Origin: PALSA-1440 sp050011195
GTDB lineage: Bacteria; Verrucomicrobiota; Verrucomicrobiia; Limisphaerales; UBA8199
NCBI GenBank assembly: GCA_050011195.1
Contig: JBEKJO010000019.1
Coordinates: forward strand, 1-64,000
Direction: 5' to 3'
DNA length: 64,000 nucleotides
Positions 1 to 7,453 of the stretch are shown one piece after another. Each line of letters starts with the position of its first letter. Positions within the stretch are counted from its first letter, which is position 1. The notes below the pieces were generated by a model. The model searched no databases. It saw nothing but the letters and a program-made list of their open reading frames with translations, and had not been told where the DNA came from. A program made the translations under genes and the position numbers.

Positions 1-1441
1 GCCGGTCAGCACGGGCGGCGAGTTCCTGCACGAACGCCTTCAACTCCGGCGTGGCCGGGGCGTTACGGATGGCCGGTTTCTCGCCCTCAAGCTTTGGACA
101 CGGCAGGTTGAGCATCGGTGCGGTCTGCACGTCGGCGGCCTGGCGGAACATCTGCATTAATTCGGGCACGTTGATGAACCGGGCAAAGCGTGTGTGGAGG
201 CGATAGCCCGCGCCGTCCGGCGAAAGCTCCATCGCCGTCACCGGTTCCCCGAAGGTCGCCGCCCATGAATCGAAGTGATGCAGGTTGTGTTTCTTCAAGT
301 CGTCAGGTTGGAGATACCGCTGCATGGTGAACATCTCCGCCATGCTGTTGGCGATGGGCGTGCCGGTGGCGAAAACGACCCCGCCGCCGCCATTCAGGAA
401 CTGGACGTGGCGCACTTTCAGAAACATGTCGAACGCGCGTTCGCTGGCGGTCTGGGGCAGACCGGCGATGCGCGTCATCTTGGTGACGTAGAACAGATTC
501 TTGAAGTAGTGCGCCTCGTCCACGAACACGCGGTCCACGCCGAGTTCCTCGAAAGTCAGCGTGTTATCCTTCTTGTGCTCGGCGGCGAGGGCCTGCAACC
601 GGGCCTCCAGCCGTTTCTTGGCGCGTTCAAGCTCCTTCACCAGACGACGATTGGGACTATCGGCGTGCTGGCGTTTGATCATCTCCAACTCGTGAAGTTG
701 CTCCTCGAAGAATCGCTTCTGCGTGTCCTGGGAGAGCGGGATGCGTTCGAAGCCCGAGTGCGTGACGATGACGGCGTCCCAATTCCCGGTGGCGATGCGG
801 CCGAAGAGCTTCTTTCGATTCTTTGACTCAAAATCCTCTTTGCCCGCAACCAGGATGTTCGCGCCCGGATACAACGTCAGCAATTCGGTGGAGAACTGGC
901 CGAGCATGTGATTGGGGACGACAAACATCGGCTTGCGGGAGAGACCCAGTCGCTTCAACTCCATCGCGGCGGCGACCATCGTATAGGTCTTGCCCGCACC
1001 AACGACGTGGGCGAGCAGGGTGTTCGGCGTTTGCAGGATGCGCCAGACGCCGGCCTTCTGGTGTCCGTGGAGTTGAATCGCTCCGCTGGCGCCCGGCAAC
1101 GTCAGGTGGTCGCCATTGAAAGTGCGGACGCGCGTGTGATTGAACGTGTCGTTGTAAAGGCGGCAAAGCTGCTCCCGCCGGGAATCATCGGACCAAACCC
1201 ATTCCTTGAACCGCTCCTTGATGCGCTCCTGCTTCTCACGAGCCGCCTCGGTCGCCTGTGCGTTGACAGCGGGTTTCTTGTCCACGATGTCGTACACGGT
1301 GGGCGTTTTGAGGTTCAAGGCGTCCTCGATGAGTTCGAGGCCGGTGTAGCGGTCTGTGCCCCAATCGGTCGTGTTGGCGGTTGTCCTCGCGCCGCCGGGC
1401 GGCGGAGCATCAGCAACTGAGTGACAGCAGGCGCAAAACAT
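1..1441 (-). pseudogene. SNF2-type helicase / N12-class methylase-like protein, 5'-truncated, continues off window
   Basis: Reading the minus strand gives one open frame that runs off the left edge. It shows a Walker A motif (VVGAGKT, about 987-1001), a DEAH box (VDEAHYF, about 509-520), and a motif III-like ATGTPIANS (about 357-375). Ahead of these lies a conserved N-terminal stretch with TDWGTDRY and LNLKTPTVYD. This layout is known from the large helicase/adenine-methylase-like proteins of plasmids, phages and integrative elements. The frame is open only from an in-frame TGA at about 1538, and the first ATG is at 1441, so the usual long N-terminal methylase part is missing. The missing part is replaced by a palindromic element and then the integrase gene. 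I infer a gene cut by recombination. The C-terminal end is outside the window and cannot be judged. Confidence 0.75.
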
Positions 1442-1490
1442 TTTCGCCTGCTGGCGCGATGTTGCGCGGAGCAACCAGAGGCGCGAGGAC
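1383..1490. repeat. 108-bp element with nested inverted repeats
   Basis: Outer 11-bp arms GTCCTCGCGCC (1383-1393) and GGCGCGAGGAC (1480-1490) are perfect inverted copies. Inside, CAGCAGGCG (1425-1433) and CGCCTGCTG (1445-1453) are also perfect and enclose AAAA/TTTT. Smaller hairpins lie at 1391-1405 (CCGCC/GGCGG) and 1461-1475 (GTTGC/GCAAC). The element lies between the truncated helicase and the integrase. It looks like a miniature, possibly mobilised, palindromic unit (REP or MITE class). No clear target-site duplication is visible. Confidence 0.6.
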
Positions 1491-1577
1491 AGGCGGGTGA
1501 ACACGACGGAAACTTCATCGGCGGATGCCGGTCAGATGCCGCCAGTAGAATTGATGACGAATGTCGCCGGGACTGGA

Positions 1578-3077
1578 TCAAACCCCGTTCTTGACTCCAG
1601 CCTTGAAATTGTTTGTGCCCAGCCTTTGCGCCGAAACCTCGGACTGAGAACGGCGGTCAGGCACAATCTGCGTACCGTCATCTGAGAACAGATTACCAAC
1701 TGGGAGAGCCGCGCGTTGGCGCGGGTCGGTGTAATGACTGGCAGTCATTTGGATGGTTGAGTGTCGGAGTTGAGCGCTCCCAGCAAAGATGCCGTTTTGT
1801 TTGACAATGGCGTCGCCGAAGATTTTCCGCAGTTCGTGGACTTTCTTGCGTGCCGAGATGCCATTGGCCTCCAACCATCCAATCAAAACCTGCCAGTGTG
1901 GTTCGCACCGATAGCGCATATACCCGCTCGGCTTCCATTCCCAGGTGGAACTCACCACAAAGGGTCCTTGCGTCTGCTCCTTGAAACTGAGCAATTCCTT
2001 CATCAACGCAGGATCGACATAGACCGTGCCGCCCGAACCGTGTTTGGGTTCGATGTATTCGTTGGCTTCAATACGGATGGAAGTGTCTTCCGGGTTCAAC
2101 TGTGTCCACAGGCAAACGTCCGCCTCGGCACGGCGCATCCCGGCACAGAGGCAAAGCAGGAACAATTTGTAAGCTTCGGGATTTTCGGTACGCAGTTCGT
2201 TGCGGGCATTGCGGACCAACCCCTCGTAGGTGACACCTGCGGGAGCATGGAATTTCATCGAGCCAGCCCGCTCGAACCTCAACGTTTCGAACCAGTACGC
2301 ATCCCTTTCTCCAAGCTGGCCATCCCGCACCTTGAACCGCGGAATCTTCACCGCGAAGTTGGGTTGGTTGATGATCTGCGGGCTGAAGAGGCTTTTGCAG
2401 TGCCGCAATGCCGAGTTGAAGGAGCGACTCACTTCCAGCCTTCGTCGTGGGTCGCTGCCGGCGCGCTTCAGATATGCGATTTTCCAATCGGCCACGGCTG
2501 CGGGCGTGATGGCCGAAAGGGGAATGGCGTCCACTCTTTCGTGCCAATTCGTCAGACCGCCGGTGCGATAATTGTATCGCGACCGGTCGGATTTCACCCC
2601 TTGAATCTGCGCCGCCATCATTCGGAAGTATTGGGCGTAACGATGAAACGTCTTGGGCTTGAGTGTCGATGTCCTCTCCACCTCCGCCAGGAATTCCCCA
2701 ACGGTCGGATTACCTTCCGTCGAGTTGACTGGAGTCATCGGCTGCGGCACAAGTTCCGCCAGCGTGGTGGACCACCCTTTGGCGACAAGCGAGAGGTAAA
2801 TATCCCGCGCCTTGGTCGCCGCCTCCTCTTTGCTTGCGGTTTCCAAATCGAAACTCCTGCGGATGCCCTTGTAGTGAATTCTTACTGACCACTCGGCTAC
2901 TTCGTTGGTCTTGCCGTCACGCAAGTAAGTGCGATGCTCCAACCTGGATTTCCAATAATTGGCGTGCGTCTTGGGATAGAAACGCTTCGTTTCGCCCACC
3001 GTCCGGGAATCTTCTTGCCCGGTCTGGGCGACGCCTGCCAGTTGATTTGGAAGAGTCGGCGTTATGCTCGCGCTCAT
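1578..3077 (-). CDS. Tyrosine-type site-specific recombinase / integrase
   Basis: A 499-residue protein that should catalyse excision and integration of the surrounding element. The N-terminal 200 residues form an Arm/SAM-like DNA-binding region. The catalytic core is in the last 200: box I arginine in AGMRRAEAD (about residue 310), HxxR in HELRK (about 413), an LGHS-like LRHS, and the nucleophile tyrosine in SHYTDP (about 447). All five usual catalytic positions can be found, so the enzyme looks intact. The gene reads towards the broken helicase and away from the hipBA genes, and the tRNA-like site lies 2.2 kb behind its start. A perfect 15-bp palindrome sits 35 bp upstream of the start and may be an operator. 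Confidence 0.88.
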   Translation of the reverse strand: MSASITPTLPNQLAGVAQTGQEDSRTVGETKRFYPKTHANYWKSRLEHRTYLRDGKTNEVAEWSVRIHYKGIRRSFDLETASKEEAATKARDIYLSLVAKGWSTTLAELVPQPMTPVNSTEGNPTVGEFLAEVERTSTLKPKTFHRYAQYFRMMAAQIQGVKSDRSRYNYRTGGLTNWHERVDAIPLSAITPAAVADWKIAYLKRAGSDPRRRLEVSRSFNSALRHCKSLFSPQIINQPNFAVKIPRFKVRDGQLGERDAYWFETLRFERAGSMKFHAPAGVTYEGLVRNARNELRTENPEAYKLFLLCLCAGMRRAEADVCLWTQLNPEDTSIRIEANEYIEPKHGSGGTVYVDPALMKELLSFKEQTQGPFVVSSTWEWKPSGYMRYRCEPHWQVLIGWLEANGISARKKVHELRKIFGDAIVKQNGIFAGSAQLRHSTIQMTASHYTDPRQRAALPVGNLFSDDGTQIVPDRRSQSEVSAQRLGTNNFKAGVKNGV

Positions 3078-3111
3078 GCCGACATGTTCGCCCCAGAGTG
3101 AATGCGCGATG

Positions 3112-3126
3112 GTGTATCAGATACAC
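3112..3126. promoter_or_regulatory. Perfect 15-bp palindrome upstream of the integrase
   Basis: GTGTATC-A-GATACAC, 7-bp arms around one central base, located 35 bp ahead of the integrase start. The position suits a repressor or excisionase-type binding site for the integrase promoter. The binding protein is not known. Confidence 0.5.
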
Positions 3127-3202
3127 CGAATGTGATTGGCCTGCGTGGCATCCTCCCGTTTCAAATGGCACCGGCTCTGGGCAGTTGCATTGGGCTGGCA
3201 GG

Positions 3203-3333
3203 TCGCCAATTGAGGCGAAATCTGCGGTTTGGCGGGATGTAGTCGCCGAATCTGGCGAAATGGAAGATATTCGCTACTCGCCTTGTATGGCGACTTGCTT
3301 GACTTTTTGGCATTTATTCGCCATATATGACGT
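3203..3333 (+). promoter_or_regulatory. Operator array TCGCC-N6-GGCGA ahead of hipBA
   Basis: Three exact copies of TCGCC-N6-GGCGA lie at 3203-3218, 3243-3258 and 3278-3293. A fourth, degenerate copy (TCGCC-N6-GACGT) lies at 3318-3333. Start-to-start spacing is 40, 35 and 40 bp. The E. coli HipB antitoxin binds several TATCC-N8-GGATA sites in front of its own operon, so the arrangement here fits autoregulation by the adjacent XRE-type protein, with a different recognition sequence. The fourth site overlaps the probable -10 box and ends 3 bp before the start codon. Confidence 0.72.
3299..3328 (+). promoter_or_regulatory. Probable sigma-70 promoter of hipBA
   Basis: TTGACT at 3299-3304 and an AT-rich ATATAT at 3323-3328 are 18 bp apart. 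The third operator ends 5 bp before the -35 box and the fourth covers the -10 box, which fits repression. The transcript would be leaderless or have a very short leader because the start codon is at 3337. Confidence 0.45.
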
Positions 3334-3336
3334 GTT

Positions 3337-3690
3337 ATGAAAATTACGAAACAAGCCACTGACGAAGCCGTTCTGAGCGAGTTGGGCGGGCGATTGGCCC
3401 AAGTGCGCTTGGAGCGGAACCTCACGCAGGCCCAACTGGCGGAGCAGGCCGGGGTCTCGAAGCGCACAGTGGAACGGTTGGAATCGGGAAGCGTGGCGAC
3501 TCAGTGGTCGGGTTTCATCCGCGTCTGCCGGGTGCTCGAGCTGGTTGAGCGCTTCGACCTGCTCGTCCCGGAACCTGTGCCCAGCCCCGTCGAGCAATTG
3601 AAATTGCGCGGACGGAAGCGGCAGCGCGCGTCGGCAAGACGGAAGGCGAAATCTTCATCGAAGAAGTGGCAATGGGGAGATGAACAATGA
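3337..3690 (+). CDS. hipB: HipB-type XRE antitoxin / transcriptional regulator
   Basis: A 117-residue protein. Residues 10-60 form a Cro/CI-type helix-turn-helix, with LTQAQLAEQAGVSKRTVERL as the two recognition helices. The C-terminal tail (residues 85-110) is very basic. The family binds its own promoter and holds the HipA kinase inactive. The array of inverted repeats directly upstream is the likely binding site. Its TGA stop overlaps the ATG of the next gene (ATGA at 3687-3690), so the two are translationally coupled as in other hipBA operons. The basic tail is longer than in E. coli HipB (88 residues). Confidence 0.85.
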   Translation: MKITKQATDEAVLSELGGRLAQVRLERNLTQAQLAEQAGVSKRTVERLESGSVATQWSGFIRVCRVLELVERFDLLVPEPVPSPVEQLKLRGRKRQRASARRKAKSSSKKWQWGDEQ

Positions 3691-4994
3691 CGCTGGCAGA
3701 GGTCAAACTTTGGGGCCGAACCATTGGCGCCGTCTCCTTGGAAGACGGAGGCCGTTTCGCGGCGTTCCAGTATGACCCGGCGTTTGCGGGAAGCGGGATC
3801 GAGGTTTCGCCCATCACAATGCCGCTCAGTGATCGGGTCTATCTCTTTCCAGATTTGCCAGAGCAGACCTTTCATGGCCTGCCGGGTCTGCTGGCCGATT
3901 CGCTGCCGGACCGATTCGGGAACGCCCTGATTGACGCCTGGCTGGCAACACAGGGCAGGACGCCACAAAGCTTTAATGCGGTCGAACGGCTTTGCTACAC
4001 CGGGGCACGCGGCATGGGAGCGTTGGAGTTTGTGCCAGCGTTGGGACCAAGGCCACAACCGGCGAAGAAGATTGAAATTGATGCCTTGGTCAAGCTGGCG
4101 TCGGAGATTCTGAGCCAGCGCAAGAATCTGGAAACCAGCTTTGCGAGTGACCGCAGGAAAAACGCATTGAACGACATTCTGCGCGTCGGCACCTCTGCCG
4201 GCGGCGCGCGAGCGAAGGCGGTCATTGCTTGGAATCCAGAGACGAACGAAGTTCGTTCCGGGCAGGTCGTGGCAGGGAAAGGCTTCGGTTACTGGCTGCT
4301 GAAATTCGATGGCGTCACCGGAAACAAAGACAAAGAACTCGAAGATCCCAAAGGGTATGGAGCCATCGAATATGCCTATTCACTCATGGCAAAAGCGGCG
4401 GGAGTGACCATGAGCGAGTGCCGTCTGCTCGAAGAAAGCGGCCGACGCCATTTCATGAGCCGGCGGTTTGACCGGCTCGAAGGCGGCGAGAAGCTGCACA
4501 TGCAATCGCTGTGCGCCTTGGCCCACTTCGATTTCAACCACGCGGGCGCATATTCCTATGAGCAGGCATTGCTGACGATTCGCCAGTTGAACCTGCCGAT
4601 GGAAGCGGTGGAAGAACAGTTCCGGCGGATGACATTCAACATCATCGCCCGCAACCAGGACGATCACGTCAAGAACATCGCTTTCCTGATGGACAAGGCC
4701 GGACGCTGGTCACTCGCGCCCGCGTTTGATATGATCTACAGCTACAACCCGACCGGCAGTTGGACTGCCACGCATCAAATGACGATGAACGGCAAGCGCG
4801 ACGGATTTACGCTGGCTGACTTTCGCGCCTGCGCTAAAAGCGCGTTGATGAAACGTGGCCGGGCGGAAACCATCGTAGAGGAAGTTCGTGCCGCCGTGGC
4901 GAGATGGCCTGACTACGCCGAGCAGGCGCAGGTGGCGAACGAGTGGCGCAAGCAAATCCAGCGCAACCACCGCCTGGAATTCCCAAGCACATGA
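3687..4994 (+). CDS. hipA: HipA-type serine/threonine kinase toxin
   Basis: A 435-residue protein close to the usual length of 430-440. Known HipA enzymes phosphorylate glutamyl-tRNA synthetase and arrest translation, giving a dormant state. The N-subdomain comes first, with the signature GLLADSLPDRFG near residue 70. A phosphate-binding loop GTSAGGARAKA is at about 168-178. The catalytic loop ARNQDDHVKN is at about 321-330, and the metal-binding APAFDMIYS at about 344-352. All key residues are present, so the kinase should be active. It is coupled to hipB by a 4-bp overlap. It probably stabilises the mobile element; the cellular target cannot be read from the sequence. Confidence 0.9.
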   Translation: MTLAEVKLWGRTIGAVSLEDGGRFAAFQYDPAFAGSGIEVSPITMPLSDRVYLFPDLPEQTFHGLPGLLADSLPDRFGNALIDAWLATQGRTPQSFNAVERLCYTGARGMGALEFVPALGPRPQPAKKIEIDALVKLASEILSQRKNLETSFASDRRKNALNDILRVGTSAGGARAKAVIAWNPETNEVRSGQVVAGKGFGYWLLKFDGVTGNKDKELEDPKGYGAIEYAYSLMAKAAGVTMSECRLLEESGRRHFMSRRFDRLEGGEKLHMQSLCALAHFDFNHAGAYSYEQALLTIRQLNLPMEAVEEQFRRMTFNIIARNQDDHVKNIAFLMDKAGRWSLAPAFDMIYSYNPTGSWTATHQMTMNGKRDGFTLADFRACAKSALMKRGRAETIVEEVRAAVARWPDYAEQAQVANEWRKQIQRNHRLEFPST

Positions 4995-5253
4995 TAACCA
5001 GGATGAGCTTCAACCAAACCGACTACGCGGACGGGAGCGCGGATGGTCAAAGGAGTCGGGTCATGCCACACGGAACCGTTTTTCGAGTTCGGCAGTCCTG
5101 TTTGCTTGGCCAATTCTTGGCCAATTTTTCGGTTCTGACGGGTTGTGGTGAGTTGCAACGAGTTTATGGTCTTTTGTCACAAACCATTGAAAACAAGCAA
5201 GAAACACAACTCACTGCAACTTGACGCAACTGTTCAATATCAGTTTGTCTAAA
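4995..5253. other. Non-coding stretch between hipA and the tRNA-like site
   Basis: No ORF with protein-like composition is seen. A 93-codon frame that begins inside hipA and ends at 5224 has no recognisable features and is probably chance. Confidence 0.4.
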
Positions 5254-5298
5254 CTCATAATCGCTTGGTCGGGGATTCAAATCCCTCAGCGTCCACCA
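5254..5298 (+). other. 3' tRNA fragment, probable attachment site of the integrated element
   Basis: The sequence follows class I tRNA spacing exactly. A 7-base anticodon-type loop CTCATAA (5254-5260, anticodon CAU if real) is followed by a 5-base stem strand, a 5-base variable region, a T arm with loop TTCAAAT, a 7-base acceptor strand AGCGTCC, and A plus CCA. The matching 5' half is absent: the bases before the loop do not pair with those after it. T-stem position 53 is A instead of the conserved G. Integrases commonly recombine inside tRNA genes and leave such 3' fragments at the far end of the element, so this is most likely attL or attR. Which tRNA it came from is tentative. Confidence 0.7.
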
Positions 5299-5383
5299 TT
5301 CTTACGCAAATTTGCGGAACCGGAAAAGGGCGGCTTGTAGGCCAGTTCTGATTCCAGGGCAAGCCACTTGGATAACGTGAAGT

Positions 5384-5470
5384 GCCGAGTTCAAGGATGG
5401 CGTGCTGCGCGTACACCTGGCCAAAAGCGAGAAGGCCCGTCCGAAACAAATCGAAGTGAAGGTCAGTTAA
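5384..5470 (+). pseudogene. C-terminal remnant of an Hsp20 / alpha-crystallin small heat shock protein
   Basis: One frame reads AEFKDGVLRVHLAKSEK followed by RPKQIEVKVS and a TAA stop. The GVL motif followed by a short L-x-K strand and the IEV tail is typical of the end of the alpha-crystallin domain. Only about 28 residues remain of about 150. The fragment starts 86 bp past the tRNA-like site, so the rest was probably lost when the mobile element inserted or during later deletion. Confidence 0.65.
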
Positions 5471-5480
5471 CCGTGCGCGG

Positions 5481-5512
5481 GGCAGGAGCGCGCCTGCCAG
5501 CGCGTTCCTGCC
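5481..5512. repeat. REP-like imperfect hairpin
   Basis: GGCAGGA (5481-5487) and TCCTGCC (5506-5512) are perfect inverted arms, followed inward by GCGCG on both sides. It lies just after the Hsp20 remnant. It could act as a terminator-like or REP element; there is no U tract. Confidence 0.45.
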
Positions 5513-5848
5513 TGCGTCCGGCACCTCTTGCTGAGCGGTTGCCAATCTGAGTGCCTGCCACTTGCCGAGGCGGGACAAGTGTCACCGCGTTTGGGAACGG
5601 GCAGGCGGGTCAGGAAAGTGACCGGGGCGCGGGAGGTGCGGCGGTAACGACCGACGCAGATGAACCAAGAGAAAGGATGGAGCTATGATTGCATATCCAC
5701 ACCTGATTTCTCATCAGTTGCTCCATCTTCTGAGTCGCCACGACATTCAATCAGATGATTGCCTGGGCCGGCCATTTGATCCCTACCGGCATGAGGCCAT
5801 CGGTACTGGACACGACGTCGCGCAGCCCAGCCAGGCAGTGTTGCAGGT
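5513..5848. other. Stretch without a supportable gene
   Basis: Short frames on both strands (for example one opening at 5685 after a purine-rich AAAGGATGGAG) have compositions unlike real proteins, and I recognise none. The stretch is probably decayed sequence. Confidence 0.35.
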
Positions 5849-6205
5849 TTGCCGGCGTGGCTGGATGCAGGGAACAGTTCCGACCATGACGAACGCACCA
5901 AAACACAAAACGGAAAACGCAAGACGGCGGAACCCTCTAGTTCTAACCGGGTGGTCCTGTACCCGGTACTGCGGTATGACAATCCAGGCCAGTTGACCGT
6001 TCCCAATCACCTGAGCCTTGGAAACGACGGGAAACTCTGCCTCACGCGGTCCAGCGAAGCGGAACGCCCAAAGGCCAAACCACAACCGATAAGCTTGAAG
6101 GAATCCGTCGCCTGGTTCCGCCTCGGACACAGTTATGGGTTGAGCCTCACCAGGGGCGAGAGCTTCAACGAGTGGCTGAAGATGATCGAAGGGGCGCTGT
6201 CTTGA
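5849..6205 (+). CDS. Hypothetical protein, possibly a gene remnant
   Basis: A 118-codon frame. Its last 80 residues look protein-like: a strand pair around VVLYPVLRYDNPGQL, then a central part, and a final helix GESFNEWLKMIEGAL. The first 30 residues are low-quality, so the true start may be further in or lost. I do not recognise the family. It sits among broken genes and may itself be a fragment. Confidence 0.3.
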   Translation: MPAWLDAGNSSDHDERTKTQNGKRKTAEPSSSNRVVLYPVLRYDNPGQLTVPNHLSLGNDGKLCLTRSSEAERPKAKPQPISLKESVAWFRLGHSYGLSLTRGESFNEWLKMIEGALS

Positions 6206-6216
6206 ACTACGCCGCT

Positions 6217-6470
6217 TCATTTCCGGAGGGGCAGGTGCTGCTGGGTCCAGTCGATCCAGACCAGCAGGCGGGCCTTTTCGGAGGCGGTCAGTTGTTGGAA
6301 CCTGGCGACCGGGCGGCGGGCGCTGATCAGGGTGCGGCCGGGGGATATGGGGAACTTGTCCGCGACCACGGCGAAGAGGTCGTCGAGGGTGGACTCGGCT
6401 GCGAATACACGCAGGCCGCGCGCCTCGCCGACAGCGTGGAAAATTCTGGTCGCCTGAGTGAAAGTTTTTG
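6217..6470 (-). pseudogene. Truncated HIT-family protein
   Basis: The minus-strand frame contains FAVVADKFPISPGRTLIS, then ARRPVARFQQLTASEK and a helix ending at a TGA (6217-6219). The pattern of a buried strand, P-x-S-P-G-H/R-T-L and a basic R/H-V-A-x-F-x-x-L-T segment matches the first half of HIT nucleotide hydrolases. The HxHxH active-site segment, which should follow about 40 residues later, is missing. The other end abuts the altronate dehydratase fragment. Assignment rests on this pattern only. Confidence 0.45.
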
Positions 6471-7042
6471 ATTCAGTACATCGGCGGCACGAGCCGGAGC
6501 ATCGCGAAGGGAAAAGAAATTGTTCGCGCGATGAAGAAGCGCATCAGTCAGGACGTGCCACGCGTCGCCATGAGTCTTGCGAACCTGACTATCGGATGCG
6601 AATGCGGCGGCTCGGACGGCACTTCCGGCCGCGCGGGTAATCCGGTCGTCGGACGATTTTTCGATCAGCTCGTGGATGCCGGTGGCTCGGCCATCTTTGA
6701 AAAAGTCGTCGAACAGATCAGGTTGAAAAAAGTTTTGCTCCAACGCGCGGCCAACGACGAGGCGTGCCAACAACTTGAAGCGACATACGACAAAGCCGAA
6801 GCCTACTGCAAAAGTGTGCGGCGGTGGTCCACGTCGCCGGGCAATCTTGCCGGCGGAGTTACGACGATTGAGGAGAAAAGTCTCGGAGCATTTGCCAAGA
6901 GCGGCAGCCGTCCGATTCAAGGGGTCATCCGCGTTTCCGAACGGCCGCCGCGTTCGGGTTTGTGGCTGATGGATTCCGTGCCGGACGGACATTTCATGCG
7001 GTTCGGCTACACCAACCCGAACGATTCGGAAGGCATCATGGA
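6468..7042 (+). pseudogene. uxaA: Altronate dehydratase (UxaA/GarD family) internal fragment
   Basis: About 190 residues matching the middle of UxaA-type dehydratases: YIGGTSRSIAKGKEIV, SLANLTIGCECGGSDGTSG, GNPVVGRFFDQLV, GGVTTIEEKSLGAFAKSG and the end FGYTNPNDSEGIMD. UxaA removes water from D-altronate to give 2-keto-3-deoxygluconate in the galacturonate pathway. The N-terminal SAF part and the last third are missing. At about 7042 the match stops abruptly and the sequence continues as a fragment of uxaC on the other strand. The frame stays open by chance to 7139. It cannot encode a working enzyme. Confidence 0.8.
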
Positions 7043-7372
7043 TTGGGCCGTCAGTTCCGGCGTCGCCAGTTGCTGGTTGGCTTTCTTCCAGATGCGGGCT
7101 GCGCTCTCCTCGTCGAGTAATTCAGCGATGCCGAAATAGCGCTTCAATTCGAGGTGGGTCCAGTGGTAGAGCGGGTTGCGCACCGTGTGCGGGACCGTCG
7201 CCGCCCAGGCCTGGAACTTCTCGAAGGGCTTGGCCTGACCGGTGCAGTAGCGCTCGGCCACACCGTTGAAGCGCATGGCGCGCCACTTGTAATGGTCCCC
7301 TTCGAGCCAGACCTCGAAGAGATCCTTGAACTGCCGGTTCTCCGCGATGTCCCGCGGTGAAAGGTGTGGGGG
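7037..7372 (-). pseudogene. uxaC: Uronate isomerase (UxaC) N-terminal fragment
   Basis: About 110 residues on the minus strand match the early part of uronate isomerase: SPRDIAENRQFKDLFEVWL, GDHYKWRAMRFNGV, ERYCTG and NPLYHWTHLELKRYFGI. This enzyme turns glucuronate and galacturonate into fructuronate and tagaturonate. The first 25 residues with the metal-binding HxH and the last 330 are missing. The frame is joined on both sides to unrelated sequence. It meets the uxaA fragment tail to tail at about 7040, so a rearrangement put two ends of a former hexuronate operon together. Confidence 0.8.
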
Positions 7373-7390
7373 GAAGCTTGGAAGCTTGAT

Positions 7391-7415
7391 CTGTGAGAAA
7401 ATGAGCTTTTCACAG
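7391..7415. promoter_or_regulatory. Stem-loop and AT-rich region upstream of the DUF1573 gene
   Basis: CTGTGAGAAAA and TTTTCACAG form a bulged hairpin, followed by the AT-rich ATAATATACATT near 7431-7442 that may hold a -10 box. The next start codon is at 7454. The function is unproven. Confidence 0.3.
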
Positions 7416-7453
7416 GCCCCGTAATTTGAGATAATATACATTCGATACGATTT

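Noticed and set aside
275..826. 183-codon plus-strand ORF
   Set aside because: It is the antisense shadow of the helicase fragment, whose minus-strand frame carries clear motifs.
5254..5298. A complete tRNA gene
   Set aside because: No 5' half: nothing upstream pairs with the acceptor or anticodon strands, and position 53 is A.
6327..6992. 221-codon minus-strand ORF
   Set aside because: Antisense to the uxaA fragment. Its C-terminal part overlaps the HIT remnant but in a different frame.
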